64,000 nucleotides of DNA, taken from NCBI GenBank assembly GCA_965228905.1, contig CBDDII010000003.1, forward strand, positions 2,294,001 to 2,358,000, given 5' to 3'. Under the pieces are notes generated by a model. The model was given only the letters and a program-made list of their open reading frames with translations. It made no database searches and was not told the origin of the DNA. This stretch comes from CALKXV01 sp965228905. Lineage in GTDB: Bacteria; Pseudomonadota; Alphaproteobacteria; Rhodobacterales; Rhodobacteraceae. Made by a program: the position numbers and the translations under genes. Shown here in pieces: positions 7,654 to 16,258 of the stretch (the first letter of the stretch is position 1; every line of letters begins with the position of its first letter).

Positions 7654-8526
7654 ATGCCGAGAAACCTCGATCTGACGGCCCTCAGATCCTTTGTTGCCGT
7701 TGCCGATACCGGTGGCGTCACCAAGGCCGCCGCCATGCTGAACCTGACGCAATCGGCGGTTTCGATGCAGTTGAAGCGGCTGGAAGAAAACCTCGACCAG
7801 GCGCTGCTGGATCGCTCAGGGCGCGGCATCGGGCTGACCACGGCGGGCGAGCAGCTTCTCAGTTACGGGCGCAAACTTCTGGCGCTGAATGACGAGGTTT
7901 ACAGCCGCATGACCGACAGCGCCTACGAAGGCGATCTGATCCTCGGCGTGCCGCACGACATCGTCTATCCCGCGATCCCCCAGGTTCTGAACCTGTTTGC
8001 CGCCGAAAACCCCCGAATGCGGGTGCAACTGGTTTCGGCGGGCACCAAGCGGCTGTTCGAATTGTTCAACGACGGCAAATGCGACCTGATGCTGACGACC
8101 GAGCGTGACGTGATGCCGGGCGGCGAGACCCTGATCAAGAAACCGCTGATCTGGTACGGCGCACCCGGCGGCAAGTCCTGGCACAAACGCCCCTTGCCGC
8201 TGGCGTCCGAACCGCAGTGCATGTTCCGTCGCCCGATGCAGGATGCGCTGGATGTTGCGGGGATCGGCTGGACCATGGCGGTGGATTCCGATTCCAGCCG
8301 CACGGTCGAAGCCACCGTGTCCGCCGATATCGCCGTGATCGCCCAGCTTCAGGGCACAGCGATGCCGCAGATCGAGCCCATTCCCCATGGCGGCGTCTTG
8401 CCCGATCTTGGGGAATTCCGGGTCAACATGTACATGACCGATGCGCCAAGGGGCGAGGTTTTGCAGGTTCTGGCCGATCTGGTGCGGCGGGCCTACATGG
8501 CCCCGCAACTGGCGCTTACGGCGTGA
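7654..8526 (+). CDS. LysR-family transcriptional regulator
   Basis: 290 residues. The N-terminal winged helix-turn-helix (about residues 3-62) is textbook LysR: LDLTALRSFVAVADTGGVTKAA, then LTQSAVSMQLKRLEENL and LLDRSGRGIGLTTAGEQLL. The rest is the periplasmic-binding-like effector domain with two lobes. ATG 7654 has AGGAAG 6 bases upstream and opens at the normal family position; a frame extension of 9 codons has no support. Its last 11 bases overlap the end of the convergent quinone oxidoreductase. Effector unknown; a divergent DUF1127 gene is the most likely local target. Confidence 0.93.
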   Translation: MPRNLDLTALRSFVAVADTGGVTKAAAMLNLTQSAVSMQLKRLEENLDQALLDRSGRGIGLTTAGEQLLSYGRKLLALNDEVYSRMTDSAYEGDLILGVPHDIVYPAIPQVLNLFAAENPRMRVQLVSAGTKRLFELFNDGKCDLMLTTERDVMPGGETLIKKPLIWYGAPGGKSWHKRPLPLASEPQCMFRRPMQDALDVAGIGWTMAVDSDSSRTVEATVSADIAVIAQLQGTAMPQIEPIPHGGVLPDLGEFRVNMYMTDAPRGEVLQVLADLVRRAYMAPQLALTA

Positions 8527-9490
8527 CCACGATCTTACCTGTCGATTTCCGGCTGCGCAGAACTTCCAGGGCGTCAAGTGAACGCTCCAGCGGAAAACGG
8601 TGACTGATATGGGGGGTGATCCGCCCCTCGGCGTGCCATTGCATCAGTTCCGACAGGCTGTCTTTCAGGGCCATTGGGTTGAACTTCAGATAGCCGCCCC
8701 AATAAATGCCGATTGCCTCGATATTCTTGACCAGCATGTGGTTGGGTTTCAGCGCGGGCAGATCGCCGCTGGCAAAGCCGATCAACAGGTGGCGGCCTTC
8801 GGGTCCGAGACAGCGCATGGCCGCCTCGCCAAGCGTGCCGCCGACCGCATCATAGACGACGTCCGCCGGGCCATCTTCCAGAAGTGCGCCGCGCAGGTCT
8901 TCCACCTCGTTCGTGTCGATCAAACGTTCCGCACCCTTTTCGCGAGCGGCCTCGAGCTTCTCCGCCCCTCGCGCGACAGCCGTTACCTTCGCCCCAAGGG
9001 CATGGCCCACCTCAACCGCCGTCAGCCCGACACCCCCGCCAGCCCCCAGCACGACAAGCCGCTCACCGGGTTGAAGCCGCGCTCGGCGCTTCAGCGCAAG
9101 GTGCGAGGTGCCGTACGCAATGAGGAAGGCAGCACCGGTTGCGTCGTCCATAGTGTCGGGTTTCAGGATGCAGCGGGCTGGGTCGAGAATGATTTCCTCC
9201 GCCAACCCGCCCGAACCGGTGAAGGCAACCACCGAATCTCCGATTGAGAAACCTGAAACCACTTGACCGATTCCGACAATTTCTCCCGAAATTTCCATAC
9301 CAGGGGTCAAAGGAAAGGGCGGCATGTCCTGGTATTTTCCCTCGATCATCAAGAGATCGGCAAAATTGAGCGCACATGCGTTAACTTTTATGCGCACCAG
9401 ATCGGGGGGCAAATCGGGTTGTATCTGGGATACCAAATGCGGCACAGACCCTTGAGATTCAACAATTATGGCTTGGACCTTATGAACCAT
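8516..9490 (-). CDS. NADPH:quinone oxidoreductase-type MDR protein
   Basis: 324 residues of the zinc-independent quinone oxidoreductase branch of the medium-chain dehydrogenase/reductase superfamily. The GroES-like domain (about 1-125) shows LNFADLLMIEGKYQ and PLTPGMEISGEIVGIG; the Rossmann domain starts near residue 145 with VVLGAGGGVGLTAVEVG, and the NADPH region VYDAVGGTLGEAAMRCLGPEGRHLLIGFA follows. Structural zinc cysteines are absent, as expected for this branch. Members reduce quinones or enones with NADPH; some in this lineage are involved in acyl-CoA detoxification. The end overlaps the LysR gene by 11 bases. Confidence 0.88.
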   Translation of the reverse strand: MVHKVQAIIVESQGSVPHLVSQIQPDLPPDLVRIKVNACALNFADLLMIEGKYQDMPPFPLTPGMEISGEIVGIGQVVSGFSIGDSVVAFTGSGGLAEEIILDPARCILKPDTMDDATGAAFLIAYGTSHLALKRRARLQPGERLVVLGAGGGVGLTAVEVGHALGAKVTAVARGAEKLEAAREKGAERLIDTNEVEDLRGALLEDGPADVVYDAVGGTLGEAAMRCLGPEGRHLLIGFASGDLPALKPNHMLVKNIEAIGIYWGGYLKFNPMALKDSLSELMQWHAEGRITPHISHRFPLERSLDALEVLRSRKSTGKIVVTP

Positions 9491-9521
9491 TTCTCTTTCT
9501 AAACCTAAGTTAAACTGCCCG

Positions 9522-9591
9522 AATTTCGTGTATTCCGGCGAGTGTTTTTCTTGCGGGACACGTTATGAGTGAGTAAGGTTTGCACGAAATT
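9522..9591. repeat. Separated 9-base inverted repeat upstream of the Xre gene
   Basis: AATTTCGTG (9522-9530) and its exact complement CACGAAATT (9583-9591) lie 52 bases apart in the 244-base gap before the Xre regulator. Apart from this pair I see nothing gene-like in the gap. The arms could be paired operator sites. Confidence 0.4.
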
Positions 9592-9734
9592 GAAGAAGAC
9601 GGGCTTGGCGTGGAGCAACCAGCAAAAACAAGAATCCTTTTGTTGCGCAAGAACCTCCTGCCCAAAAAGACAACTATAAAGTTTTCTGCACGTACCGCAT
9701 ACAGTCCTCAGGTTGAAGTTATGGGAGCCGAAAA

Positions 9735-10115
9735 ATGAAGCACCCGGTAGACGTACACGTTGGCAAGCGTGTCAGGCATCGTAGATGGCTGGTCGGGATG
9801 ACCCAACAGCAACTTGCCGAAAAGGTTGGAATCAAGTTCCAGCAAATCCAGAAATACGAAACGGGCATGAACCGCGTCTCTGCGTCACGGCTATGGGATA
9901 TCGCGGCGGCCCTGTCGGTTCCGGTCAGTTTCTTCTTCGAAGGTCTGGCCTCGCAACAAGGGACCGGCGAAACCGAAGTCGAGGCGCAGGATGTGCCCCT
10001 GGACATCCTGAAAGACAAGGAAGCCCTGGAACTGGTCCGGTCGTATTACGCGATCCCGGAAACCCAGCGCCGTCGGTTGTTTGAACTGGCCCGTGTCCTC
10101 AGCGACGCGGCCTGA
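9735..10115 (+). CDS. Xre-family helix-turn-helix regulator
   Basis: 126 residues. The N-terminal part is a lambda-Cro/SinR type HTH: VGKRVRHRRWLVGMTQQQLAEKVGIKFQQIQKYETGMNRVSASRLWDIAAAL (broken here into its two helices by TQQQLAEKVG and FQQIQKYETG). The C-terminal half is an acidic linker, then LVRSYYAIPETQRRRLFELARVL, found in the short Xre proteins conserved throughout alphaproteobacteria. GGAGCC lies upstream of the ATG. It precedes hisN with 65 bases between. Target unknown; some orthologues in the class govern motility or stationary-phase genes. Confidence 0.9.
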   Translation: MKHPVDVHVGKRVRHRRWLVGMTQQQLAEKVGIKFQQIQKYETGMNRVSASRLWDIAAALSVPVSFFFEGLASQQGTGETEVEAQDVPLDILKDKEALELVRSYYAIPETQRRRLFELARVLSDAA

Positions 10116-10180
10116 TAACCGGGCTTGACGCCCGTCTCTCTGCTGCCTAGGCCGAAGGCGACGCAGCGGGAGAGGGCGGC

Positions 10181-10972
10181 ATGGCGCACCCGTCAGAAGA
10201 TTTGTCACGGCTTTGGCCGGTAGCCGAAGCAATGGCTGATGCCGCGCGCAAGGTCACCTTGCGCCATTTCCGCCAGCGCGACCTGGCTGCCGACAGCAAG
10301 ACGGCGGATTTCGATCCCGTGACCATCGCCGACCGCGACGCGGAAGCGGCCATGCGCGAGATTCTGTCGCGTGAACGCCCCGAGGATGGCATTCTTGGCG
10401 AGGAACACGGGGCGGTCGACGGCACCAGCGGGCTGACCTGGGTGCTGGATCCGATTGACGGCACGCGCGGCTTCATCAGCGGCACACCGACCTGGGGCGT
10501 GTTGATCGCCGTCGACGACGGCGCCGGTCCGCGCCTCGGGTTGGTCGATCAGCCTTACATCGGCGAACGTTTCATGGGCGGGGCCGGGCGGTCTTATGTC
10601 GATGGCCCCCATGGCCGGCGGGATTTGACGGTGCGCAAGACCAAGGAACTCGCTTCTGCCACCCTGTTCACCACCTTCCCCGAGGTCGGAACGCCCGAGG
10701 ATCGTGCCGCCTTTGAACGGGTTGCAGACGCCGTCCAACTGACCCGCTTTGGCTGCGATTGCTACGCCTATGCGCTTTTGGCCGCGGGGCAGGTGGATCT
10801 GGTGATCGAGGCGGGTTTGCAGGCCTACGACATTCAAGGCCCCATGGCGGTTGTCGAGGCGGCGGGCGGGATCGTCACCGACTGGACCGGTGGCCCGGCT
10901 CACCTTGGCGGCCGCGTCATCGCGGCGGCGACGCCCGAGTTGCACGCGGCTGCCTTGGAGCGGCTGGCATGA
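10181..10972 (+). CDS. hisN: Histidinol-phosphatase, inositol-monophosphatase type
   Basis: 263 residues of the Mg2+-dependent IMPase superfamily. Metal ligands are visible in GILGEEHG (about residue 68) and in the signature WVLDPIDGTRGFISGTPTWG (about 87-106); the second metal site is in AYDIQGPMAVVEAAGG near the C-terminus. The ISGTPTWG variant following the signature is typical of HisN, the histidinol-phosphate phosphatase replacing HisB-N in actinobacteria and alphaproteobacteria, rather than of SuhB or CysQ. The stop overlaps the next start (ATGA), so it is coupled to the amidohydrolase. Substrate assignment is by family, not proven. Confidence 0.82.
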   Translation: MAHPSEDLSRLWPVAEAMADAARKVTLRHFRQRDLAADSKTADFDPVTIADRDAEAAMREILSRERPEDGILGEEHGAVDGTSGLTWVLDPIDGTRGFISGTPTWGVLIAVDDGAGPRLGLVDQPYIGERFMGGAGRSYVDGPHGRRDLTVRKTKELASATLFTTFPEVGTPEDRAAFERVADAVQLTRFGCDCYAYALLAAGQVDLVIEAGLQAYDIQGPMAVVEAAGGIVTDWTGGPAHLGGRVIAAATPELHAAALERLA

Positions 10973-12300
10973 CCCGCCAGCTTTTGCGCAATGCCGATCA
11001 CATTGTCACCATGGCGGGTGACGACATCGCGGGCGGGGATGTCCTGTTTGAAAACGGCGTGATCACCGAAGTCGGTGTCGGCCTGTCGGGCGAGGGGGCC
11101 GAGGTCACCGACATGAAAGGCCGCGTCATCACGCCGGGCCTTGTCAACACCCACCACCACCTGTTTCAGACCCTGACCCGCGCGGTACCGGGCGGTCAGG
11201 ATGCGCTGTTGTTCGGCTGGCTGAAAACGCTCTATCCGATCTGGTCGCGTTTCGGCCCCGATGAAATGCGGCTTTCGGCAGAGCTTGGGCTGGCGGAACT
11301 GGCGCTGTCGGGCTGCACGACGTCTTCGGATCATGCCTATCTTTTCCCCAACGGGTCACGTCTGGATGACACGATAGAAGGCGCTGAAACCGTGGGGCTC
11401 AGGTTTCACCCGACGCGCGGGTCCATGTCCATCGGCGAAAGTGCGGGTGGCTTGCCGCCCGATGCGCTGGTCGAAGACGAACAGGCGATCCTCGAAGACT
11501 GCATTCGCGTAATCGACCGTTTCCATGATCCCGAACCGGGGTCCATGGTGCGGGTCGGCGTCGCCCCCTGTTCGCCGTTCTCGGTCAGTCGCGAGTTGAT
11601 GCGCGATGCAGCCATTCTGGCCCGTGACAAGGGGGTGCGCCTGCACACCCATCTGGCCGAGAATGACGAGGATATAGCCTATAGCCTTGAAAACTTCGGC
11701 TGTCGTCCCGGCCAATATGCCGAGGATCTGGGCTGGACCGGCGAGGATGTCTGGCACGCCCATTGCGTGAAGCTGGACGAGGGCGAGATCGACCTTTTTG
11801 CCAAGAACCTGACGGGCGTGGCCCATTGCCCCTGTTCGAACTGTCGTCTTGGTTCCGGCATCGCGCCGGTGCGCGGGATGCGGGATGCGGGCGTGCGGGT
11901 CGGCCTTGGTGTCGACGGTTCGGCCTCGAACGATCAGGCCTCGATTGTGGGCGAGGCACGTCAGGCCATGCTGTTGCAACGAGTCGCGCGGGGGGCGGAC
12001 GCGATGAGCGCACGCGAGGCACTGGAAATCGCCACCATCGGCGGGGCCAGCGTGCTGGGGCGTGACGACATTGGCCGGCTTGCCCCCGGATACCGCGCCG
12101 ACATTGCTGTCTGGAACGTCTCGGGTCTGGAAAGTGCGGGCAGTTGGGATCCGGTGGCGCTTTTGCTGGCCGGTCCGAGGAAGGTTGAACGCCTTTTTGT
12201 CGAAGGGCGTGCCATCGTCTCGGAAGGGCGGATCGTGACGTTTGACGTGCCCGCGCGTCTGTCGGCGGCAAAGGCTTCGGTCGCGCGGCTGGCGGATTAA
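10969..12300 (+). CDS. 8-oxoguanine deaminase (amidohydrolase superfamily)
   Basis: 443 residues. Zinc ligands of the amidohydrolase fold are visible: the TPGLVNTHHHLFQTLTRA motif near residue 57-74, RLHTHLAEN near 224, AHCVKLDEGE near 264 and LGVDGSASND near 313. The Gln-Thr-Leu-Thr-Arg following the HxH site is the pattern of 8-oxoguanine deaminases and their AtzB-like relatives, which convert 8-oxoguanine to urate and ammonia. Start ATG overlaps the hisN stop; a longer reading antisense-like extension is not credible. Close to a guanine deaminase gene, which supports a purine-catabolic role. Confidence 0.82.
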   Translation: MTRQLLRNADHIVTMAGDDIAGGDVLFENGVITEVGVGLSGEGAEVTDMKGRVITPGLVNTHHHLFQTLTRAVPGGQDALLFGWLKTLYPIWSRFGPDEMRLSAELGLAELALSGCTTSSDHAYLFPNGSRLDDTIEGAETVGLRFHPTRGSMSIGESAGGLPPDALVEDEQAILEDCIRVIDRFHDPEPGSMVRVGVAPCSPFSVSRELMRDAAILARDKGVRLHTHLAENDEDIAYSLENFGCRPGQYAEDLGWTGEDVWHAHCVKLDEGEIDLFAKNLTGVAHCPCSNCRLGSGIAPVRGMRDAGVRVGLGVDGSASNDQASIVGEARQAMLLQRVARGADAMSAREALEIATIGGASVLGRDDIGRLAPGYRADIAVWNVSGLESAGSWDPVALLLAGPRKVERLFVEGRAIVSEGRIVTFDVPARLSAAKASVARLAD

Positions 12301-12303
12301 GCC

Positions 12304-12894
12304 TTACCGCGTCGAAAGCGCGGCCAGTGCGACAACCCCAAGCATTGCCGCCGCCATGGCGATGTTGATCGCCCGTTGCGCGGCAGGCGACAGGTTCATC
12401 CGGCGCAGGGTGACGCCCAGCCACAGCCAAGACACGTGGATGCACAGCCAGAGGATATTAAGGATCACCAGCTTGATCGCCATTTCCACCGCAGGGCGGT
12501 CGGCCATGAAGGCGAACCCGGAAAACAGCGTGGTGTTCACGACATAGGCCTTGGGATTGACCGCCTGTAACAGCAACCCGCCGCGAATTCCGGGGGGCTG
12601 GGTGCGCTCGATGAACGAAATCCTGGTGCCCGCAAAGGCGATGCGCAGGGCCAGCCACAACAGGTAGCCGACCGAAATTAGCGTCAGAACCACGCGCAAT
12701 CCCGGCTCGGCCAGCACGATGGCCGCAACCCCGCTGATGACGCCAAGGCAGACAAGATTCGTTCCGATGAACAGCCCGACAAGGTAGCGAAAGCCATGGG
12801 CATAGCCAAAGGCCGATCCGACACCGGCCAGCGACAGCACACCGGGGCCGGGGGTGATGATCAGCAACAGGACGGCGACGGCAAAGGTCAGCAT
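12304..12894 (-). CDS. LysE/RhtB-family amino-acid or metabolite exporter
   Basis: 196 residues with six hydrophobic segments. The start MLTFAVAVLLLIITPGPG carries the PGP motif typical of LysE/RhtB exporters, followed by GVGSAFGYAHGFRYLVGLF, and QAVNPKAYVVN is the conserved NPK loop between spans 3 and 4. It lies between the two purine deaminase genes, convergent with the first and co-directional with guaD (10-base gap), so the export of a purine-breakdown product is conceivable but unproven. ATG 12894 is taken because the PGP motif begins at the normal distance. Confidence 0.85.
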   Translation of the reverse strand: MLTFAVAVLLLIITPGPGVLSLAGVGSAFGYAHGFRYLVGLFIGTNLVCLGVISGVAAIVLAEPGLRVVLTLISVGYLLWLALRIAFAGTRISFIERTQPPGIRGGLLLQAVNPKAYVVNTTLFSGFAFMADRPAVEMAIKLVILNILWLCIHVSWLWLGVTLRRMNLSPAAQRAINIAMAAAMLGVVALAALSTR

Positions 12895-12904
12895 GGCGCG
12901 GCTA

Positions 12905-14194
12905 TTACCTTGCGTTCGGCAGTTGCGACCGCCCCATGATCCGCACATCGGCAATGGCGCGGTCGTCGCCCATCATGATCGTCGGGAACAGCGCCTCCCA
13001 GACGTCATTCGCATGGGCGGCGCGTTGCGCGATCACCGGCGTCGAGGCCAGGTCGAGGATGGTCAGATCCGCCTCAATCCCAGGTGCAAGACGGCCGATC
13101 CGGTCGTCAAGGCGCAGGGCGCGGGCATTGCCGACGGTGGCCAGCCAGATCAGTTCCGAAGGGTGCAGGGGGCGACCGCGAAGCTGGGCCACCTCGTAAG
13201 CTGCCGCCATGGTGCGCAGCATCGAGAAATTCGACCCGCCGCCGGTGTCCGTGGCAAGCCCCGGTTTGCCCTGTTTCAACGCCCGGTCCATGTCGAACAG
13301 CCCCGAGCCGATAAAGGTGTTCGAAGTCGGACAATGGATCAGCGCACCGCCCACCTCGGACAGGCGATCCCATTCGCGCTCGGTCAGATAGATCGAATGC
13401 CCGTAAAGCCCGCCATTCCCTAAAAGACCCGCTGCCTCGTAGGTGTCCAGGTAATCCCGCGCCTCGGGGAAAAGTTCCTTCACCCAGGCCACTTCGTCGG
13501 TCTGTTCCGACAGATGGGTCTGCATCAGGCAATCGGGATTTTCAGACCAAAGCGCCCCAAGTGCGGTCAGTTGTTCCCGCGTCGAGGTTGGCGAAAACCG
13601 CGGTGTTACGGCATAGGACAGGCGATCCAGCCCGTGATATTTTTCCAGCAAGGCACGGCTGTCGTCATAGGCCGATTGCGCGGTATCGGTCAGCCCCTCG
13701 GGCGCATTCCTGTCCATGCAGGTCTTGCCACCGACCGCGCGAAGCCCCCGCGCACGGGCTTCGTCGAAAAAGGCTGTCACGCTTTCGGGATGGACCGTGC
13801 AATAGCTGACGACGGTGGTCGTGCCATGGGACAGCGAGATGTCGAAGAACCGCGACGCCACCTCGGCGGCATACTCGGGATCGGCGAACTTCAACTCTTC
13901 GGGAAAGGTGTATCCGTTCAGCCAGTCGATCAGCCGCTTGCCCCAGCTGGCGATAATCGCAGTCTGGGGATAATGCACATGGGCGTCGATGAACCCCGGC
14001 AGGATCAGCGCATCGCCGTAATCCGTCACCTCGGCCTCGGGGTGGGCCTCGCGCAGCGTGTCACCGTGCCCGACCGCCTCGATCAGCCCGTCTCGGATCA
14101 GCACACCGCCCCGGCTGTCATGCCCGGCCGCATCGGCCGGGTCGGGCGACAAGACCAGCGTCTGACCCAAAATAAGTTCCGGTTTATCACTCAT
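12905..14194 (-). CDS. guaD: Guanine deaminase
   Basis: 429 residues, standard for GuaD, which hydrolyses guanine to xanthine and ammonia. Motifs: LPGFIDAHVHYPQT (metal ligands and substrate loop), SHGTTTVVSYCTVHP, TPRFSPTS, LMQTHLSEQTDEVAW (third His), YGHSIYLTEREWDRL, HCPTSNTFIGSG and LATDTGGGSNFSML (catalytic Asp). All residues expected of the family are present. ATG 14194 begins the usual short N-terminus; an in-frame ATG 12 codons upstream exists but neither has a strong ribosome site. Co-directional with the LysE-type gene and convergent with 8-oxoguanine deaminase. Confidence 0.93.
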   Translation of the reverse strand: MSDKPELILGQTLVLSPDPADAAGHDSRGGVLIRDGLIEAVGHGDTLREAHPEAEVTDYGDALILPGFIDAHVHYPQTAIIASWGKRLIDWLNGYTFPEELKFADPEYAAEVASRFFDISLSHGTTTVVSYCTVHPESVTAFFDEARARGLRAVGGKTCMDRNAPEGLTDTAQSAYDDSRALLEKYHGLDRLSYAVTPRFSPTSTREQLTALGALWSENPDCLMQTHLSEQTDEVAWVKELFPEARDYLDTYEAAGLLGNGGLYGHSIYLTEREWDRLSEVGGALIHCPTSNTFIGSGLFDMDRALKQGKPGLATDTGGGSNFSMLRTMAAAYEVAQLRGRPLHPSELIWLATVGNARALRLDDRIGRLAPGIEADLTILDLASTPVIAQRAAHANDVWEALFPTIMMGDDRAIADVRIMGRSQLPNAR

Positions 14195-14276
14195 GGCGAC
14201 AGCTAAACCGCCCCTGTTTCGGTTGTCCATCCCGGGCGATCAGATAAGGTGCGCCGAAGCGACAGGAGGCCGGTAA

Positions 14277-15665
14277 ATGAGCGAAGAAATCACGCCGAGC
14301 GACGTCGAGGAGACCCGCGACGACGAATATGCGCTGGACCGCGACCTGATAACCAACGTGTTGCTGGCCATGGCCAGCGACAACCACGACCGGCTGGCCG
14401 AGCTGTTCGAGCCGCTGCACCCCGCCGACATCGCCGACCTTGTGGAACAACTGGACACCGGCAAGCGGCGCGAGTTGTTGTTGTTCGCAGGCGACCTGAT
14501 CGACGGCGAAGTCCTGTCTGAAATCGACGAGGATATCCGCGAAAGCGTCATCGACATCCTGCCCGAGGCGCAACTGGCCGAGGCCCTGCGCGAATTGGAA
14601 TCGGACGATGTTGTCGACATCCTCGAAGACCTGGGCGAACCCCAGCAGGAAGCGATTCTGGATGCGCTGGATTCCAGCGACCGGATTGCCGTGGAACAGG
14701 CGCTGTCCTACCCGGAATTTTCCGCCGGTCGCCTGATGCAGCGCGAGGTCGTGACGGCGGGCGAACACTGGTCGGTCGGCGACACGATCGACCATTTGCG
14801 CGCGCAGGACGATCTGCCGGAACAATTCTACCACGTCATCCTTGTCGATCCGCGCCACAAGCCCGTCGCCTATGTGACTCTTGGCCGTCTGATGGCCTCA
14901 CCCCGCGCAACGCTTCTGTCCGAAATCACCGAAGACAGTTTCCGCGCCTTCCGAGCCGAGGAAGACGAGGGCGACGTGGCCTATGCCTTCAACCAGTACC
15001 ACCTGATTTCCGCCCCCGTCGTCGATGCCGATGGTCGGCTTGCGGGGGTCATCACCATCGACGACGCGATGGTCGTGCTGGACGAAGAACACGAGGAAGA
15101 CGTGTTCCGTCTGGCCGGTGTGGGCGAGGAAAGTCTTTCGACCTCGACCCTTCAGATCGTGCGGCGGCGATTCCCCTGGCTGGGTGTGAACCTTGCGACC
15201 TCGATCCTGGCCTCGCTGGTGATCTCGATCTTTGAAGACGTGCTTTCGGCGGTGGTCGCGCTCGCGGTGTTGATGCCGATCGTTGCCTCCATGGGCGGGA
15301 ACGCGGCAACGCAGTCCATGACCGTGGCGGTGCGTGCGCTGGCGACGCGCGACCTTACATCGTCGAACGCGATCAGGGTGATCCGCCGCGAAAGCGTGGC
15401 GGGGCTGTTGAACGGGTTCATATTTGCCGTGGTCATGGGGATCGTCGGGGTGATCTGGTTCGGCTCTCCGGTCCTTGGCGTGGTGATCGGCGTCGCCATG
15501 GTGGTGAACCTGCTTGTCGCCGGTTTCGCCGGGGTGCTGGTGCCGCTGACGCTGGACAAGATCGGGATCGACCCGGCCTTGGCCTCGGGATCTTTCGTGA
15601 CAACTGTGACCGACGTGGTCGGATTCTTTGCCTTCCTTGGCCTGGCTTCAATGGTGCTCTTATGA
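14277..15665 (+). CDS. mgtE: Magnesium transporter MgtE
   Basis: 462 residues with the classical order: N domain of acidic HEAT-like helices (about 40-145, FEPLHPADIADLVEQLD), a pair of CBS domains (about 150-270, including VTLGRLMASPRATLLSEI and GRLAGVITIDDAMVV), the plug helix, then five transmembrane segments (about 300-462) with LMPIVASMGGNAATQS and the pore region. Members are Mg2+-gated channels of the inner membrane. Start ATG has a consensus AGGAGG 8 bases ahead. The stop overlaps the next start (ATG 15662). Confidence 0.96.
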   Translation: MSEEITPSDVEETRDDEYALDRDLITNVLLAMASDNHDRLAELFEPLHPADIADLVEQLDTGKRRELLLFAGDLIDGEVLSEIDEDIRESVIDILPEAQLAEALRELESDDVVDILEDLGEPQQEAILDALDSSDRIAVEQALSYPEFSAGRLMQREVVTAGEHWSVGDTIDHLRAQDDLPEQFYHVILVDPRHKPVAYVTLGRLMASPRATLLSEITEDSFRAFRAEEDEGDVAYAFNQYHLISAPVVDADGRLAGVITIDDAMVVLDEEHEEDVFRLAGVGEESLSTSTLQIVRRRFPWLGVNLATSILASLVISIFEDVLSAVVALAVLMPIVASMGGNAATQSMTVAVRALATRDLTSSNAIRVIRRESVAGLLNGFIFAVVMGIVGVIWFGSPVLGVVIGVAMVVNLLVAGFAGVLVPLTLDKIGIDPALASGSFVTTVTDVVGFFAFLGLASMVLL

Positions 15666-16207
15666 TCGAGAAAAAGGAACTCCGCGCGGCGATGGCGGTC
15701 AAGCGCGATGCGGCGCATCGCGCCACCGATCCCGCACCTGCGCTGGACCATTTGCGCAAAACTCTCGACGGTGCCGAAGGCCCGATTTCCTTTTACTGGC
15801 CGATCCGGAGCGAAATCGACCCGCGCCCGGTGATAAAGGAACATGCGGGCCGCGTTCAGCTCTGCCTGCCCGTGACCCACGGTTATGCACCGCTGACCTT
15901 CCGGGTCTGGCAACCGGGGGTGGAGATGGTCAAGGAAGGGTTCGGCGTGCTGATCCCGTCAAACGAAACCGAATGCCTGCCGCGCACCCTGGTCATCCCG
16001 CTTCTGGCCTTCGACAAGGCCGGGCAAAGGCTGGGCTATGGGGCAGGGCACTATGACCGCACGCTGGACAAGCTGAGGGCGCTTCATCCCGTGAAGGCCA
16101 TCGGTTTCGCCTATTCGGCGCAAGAGTGTGAAACCGTGCCGACCGAGGCGACAGACCAGCCACTCGACATGATCGTGACCGAGACAGGTTGCATCACCCC
16201 CGGCTGA
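15662..16207 (+). CDS. 5-formyltetrahydrofolate cyclo-ligase
   Basis: 181 residues. The family's ATP/folate site is visible as the GYGAGHYDRTL signature (about residues 125-135), preceded by PLLAFDKAGQRLGYG. The N-terminal basic helix (KKELRAAMAVKRDA) and SFYWPIRSEIDPRPV also fit. The enzyme converts 5-formyl-THF into 5,10-methenyl-THF with ATP. It overlaps mgtE by 4 bases, so it is translationally coupled to it. Confidence 0.93.
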   Translation: MIEKKELRAAMAVKRDAAHRATDPAPALDHLRKTLDGAEGPISFYWPIRSEIDPRPVIKEHAGRVQLCLPVTHGYAPLTFRVWQPGVEMVKEGFGVLIPSNETECLPRTLVIPLLAFDKAGQRLGYGAGHYDRTLDKLRALHPVKAIGFAYSAQECETVPTEATDQPLDMIVTETGCITPG

Positions 16208-16258
16208 GGTCGCGCAACCCCGCTTGCCATGTCCGAAACGAGGGACTAGGGATTTCTG

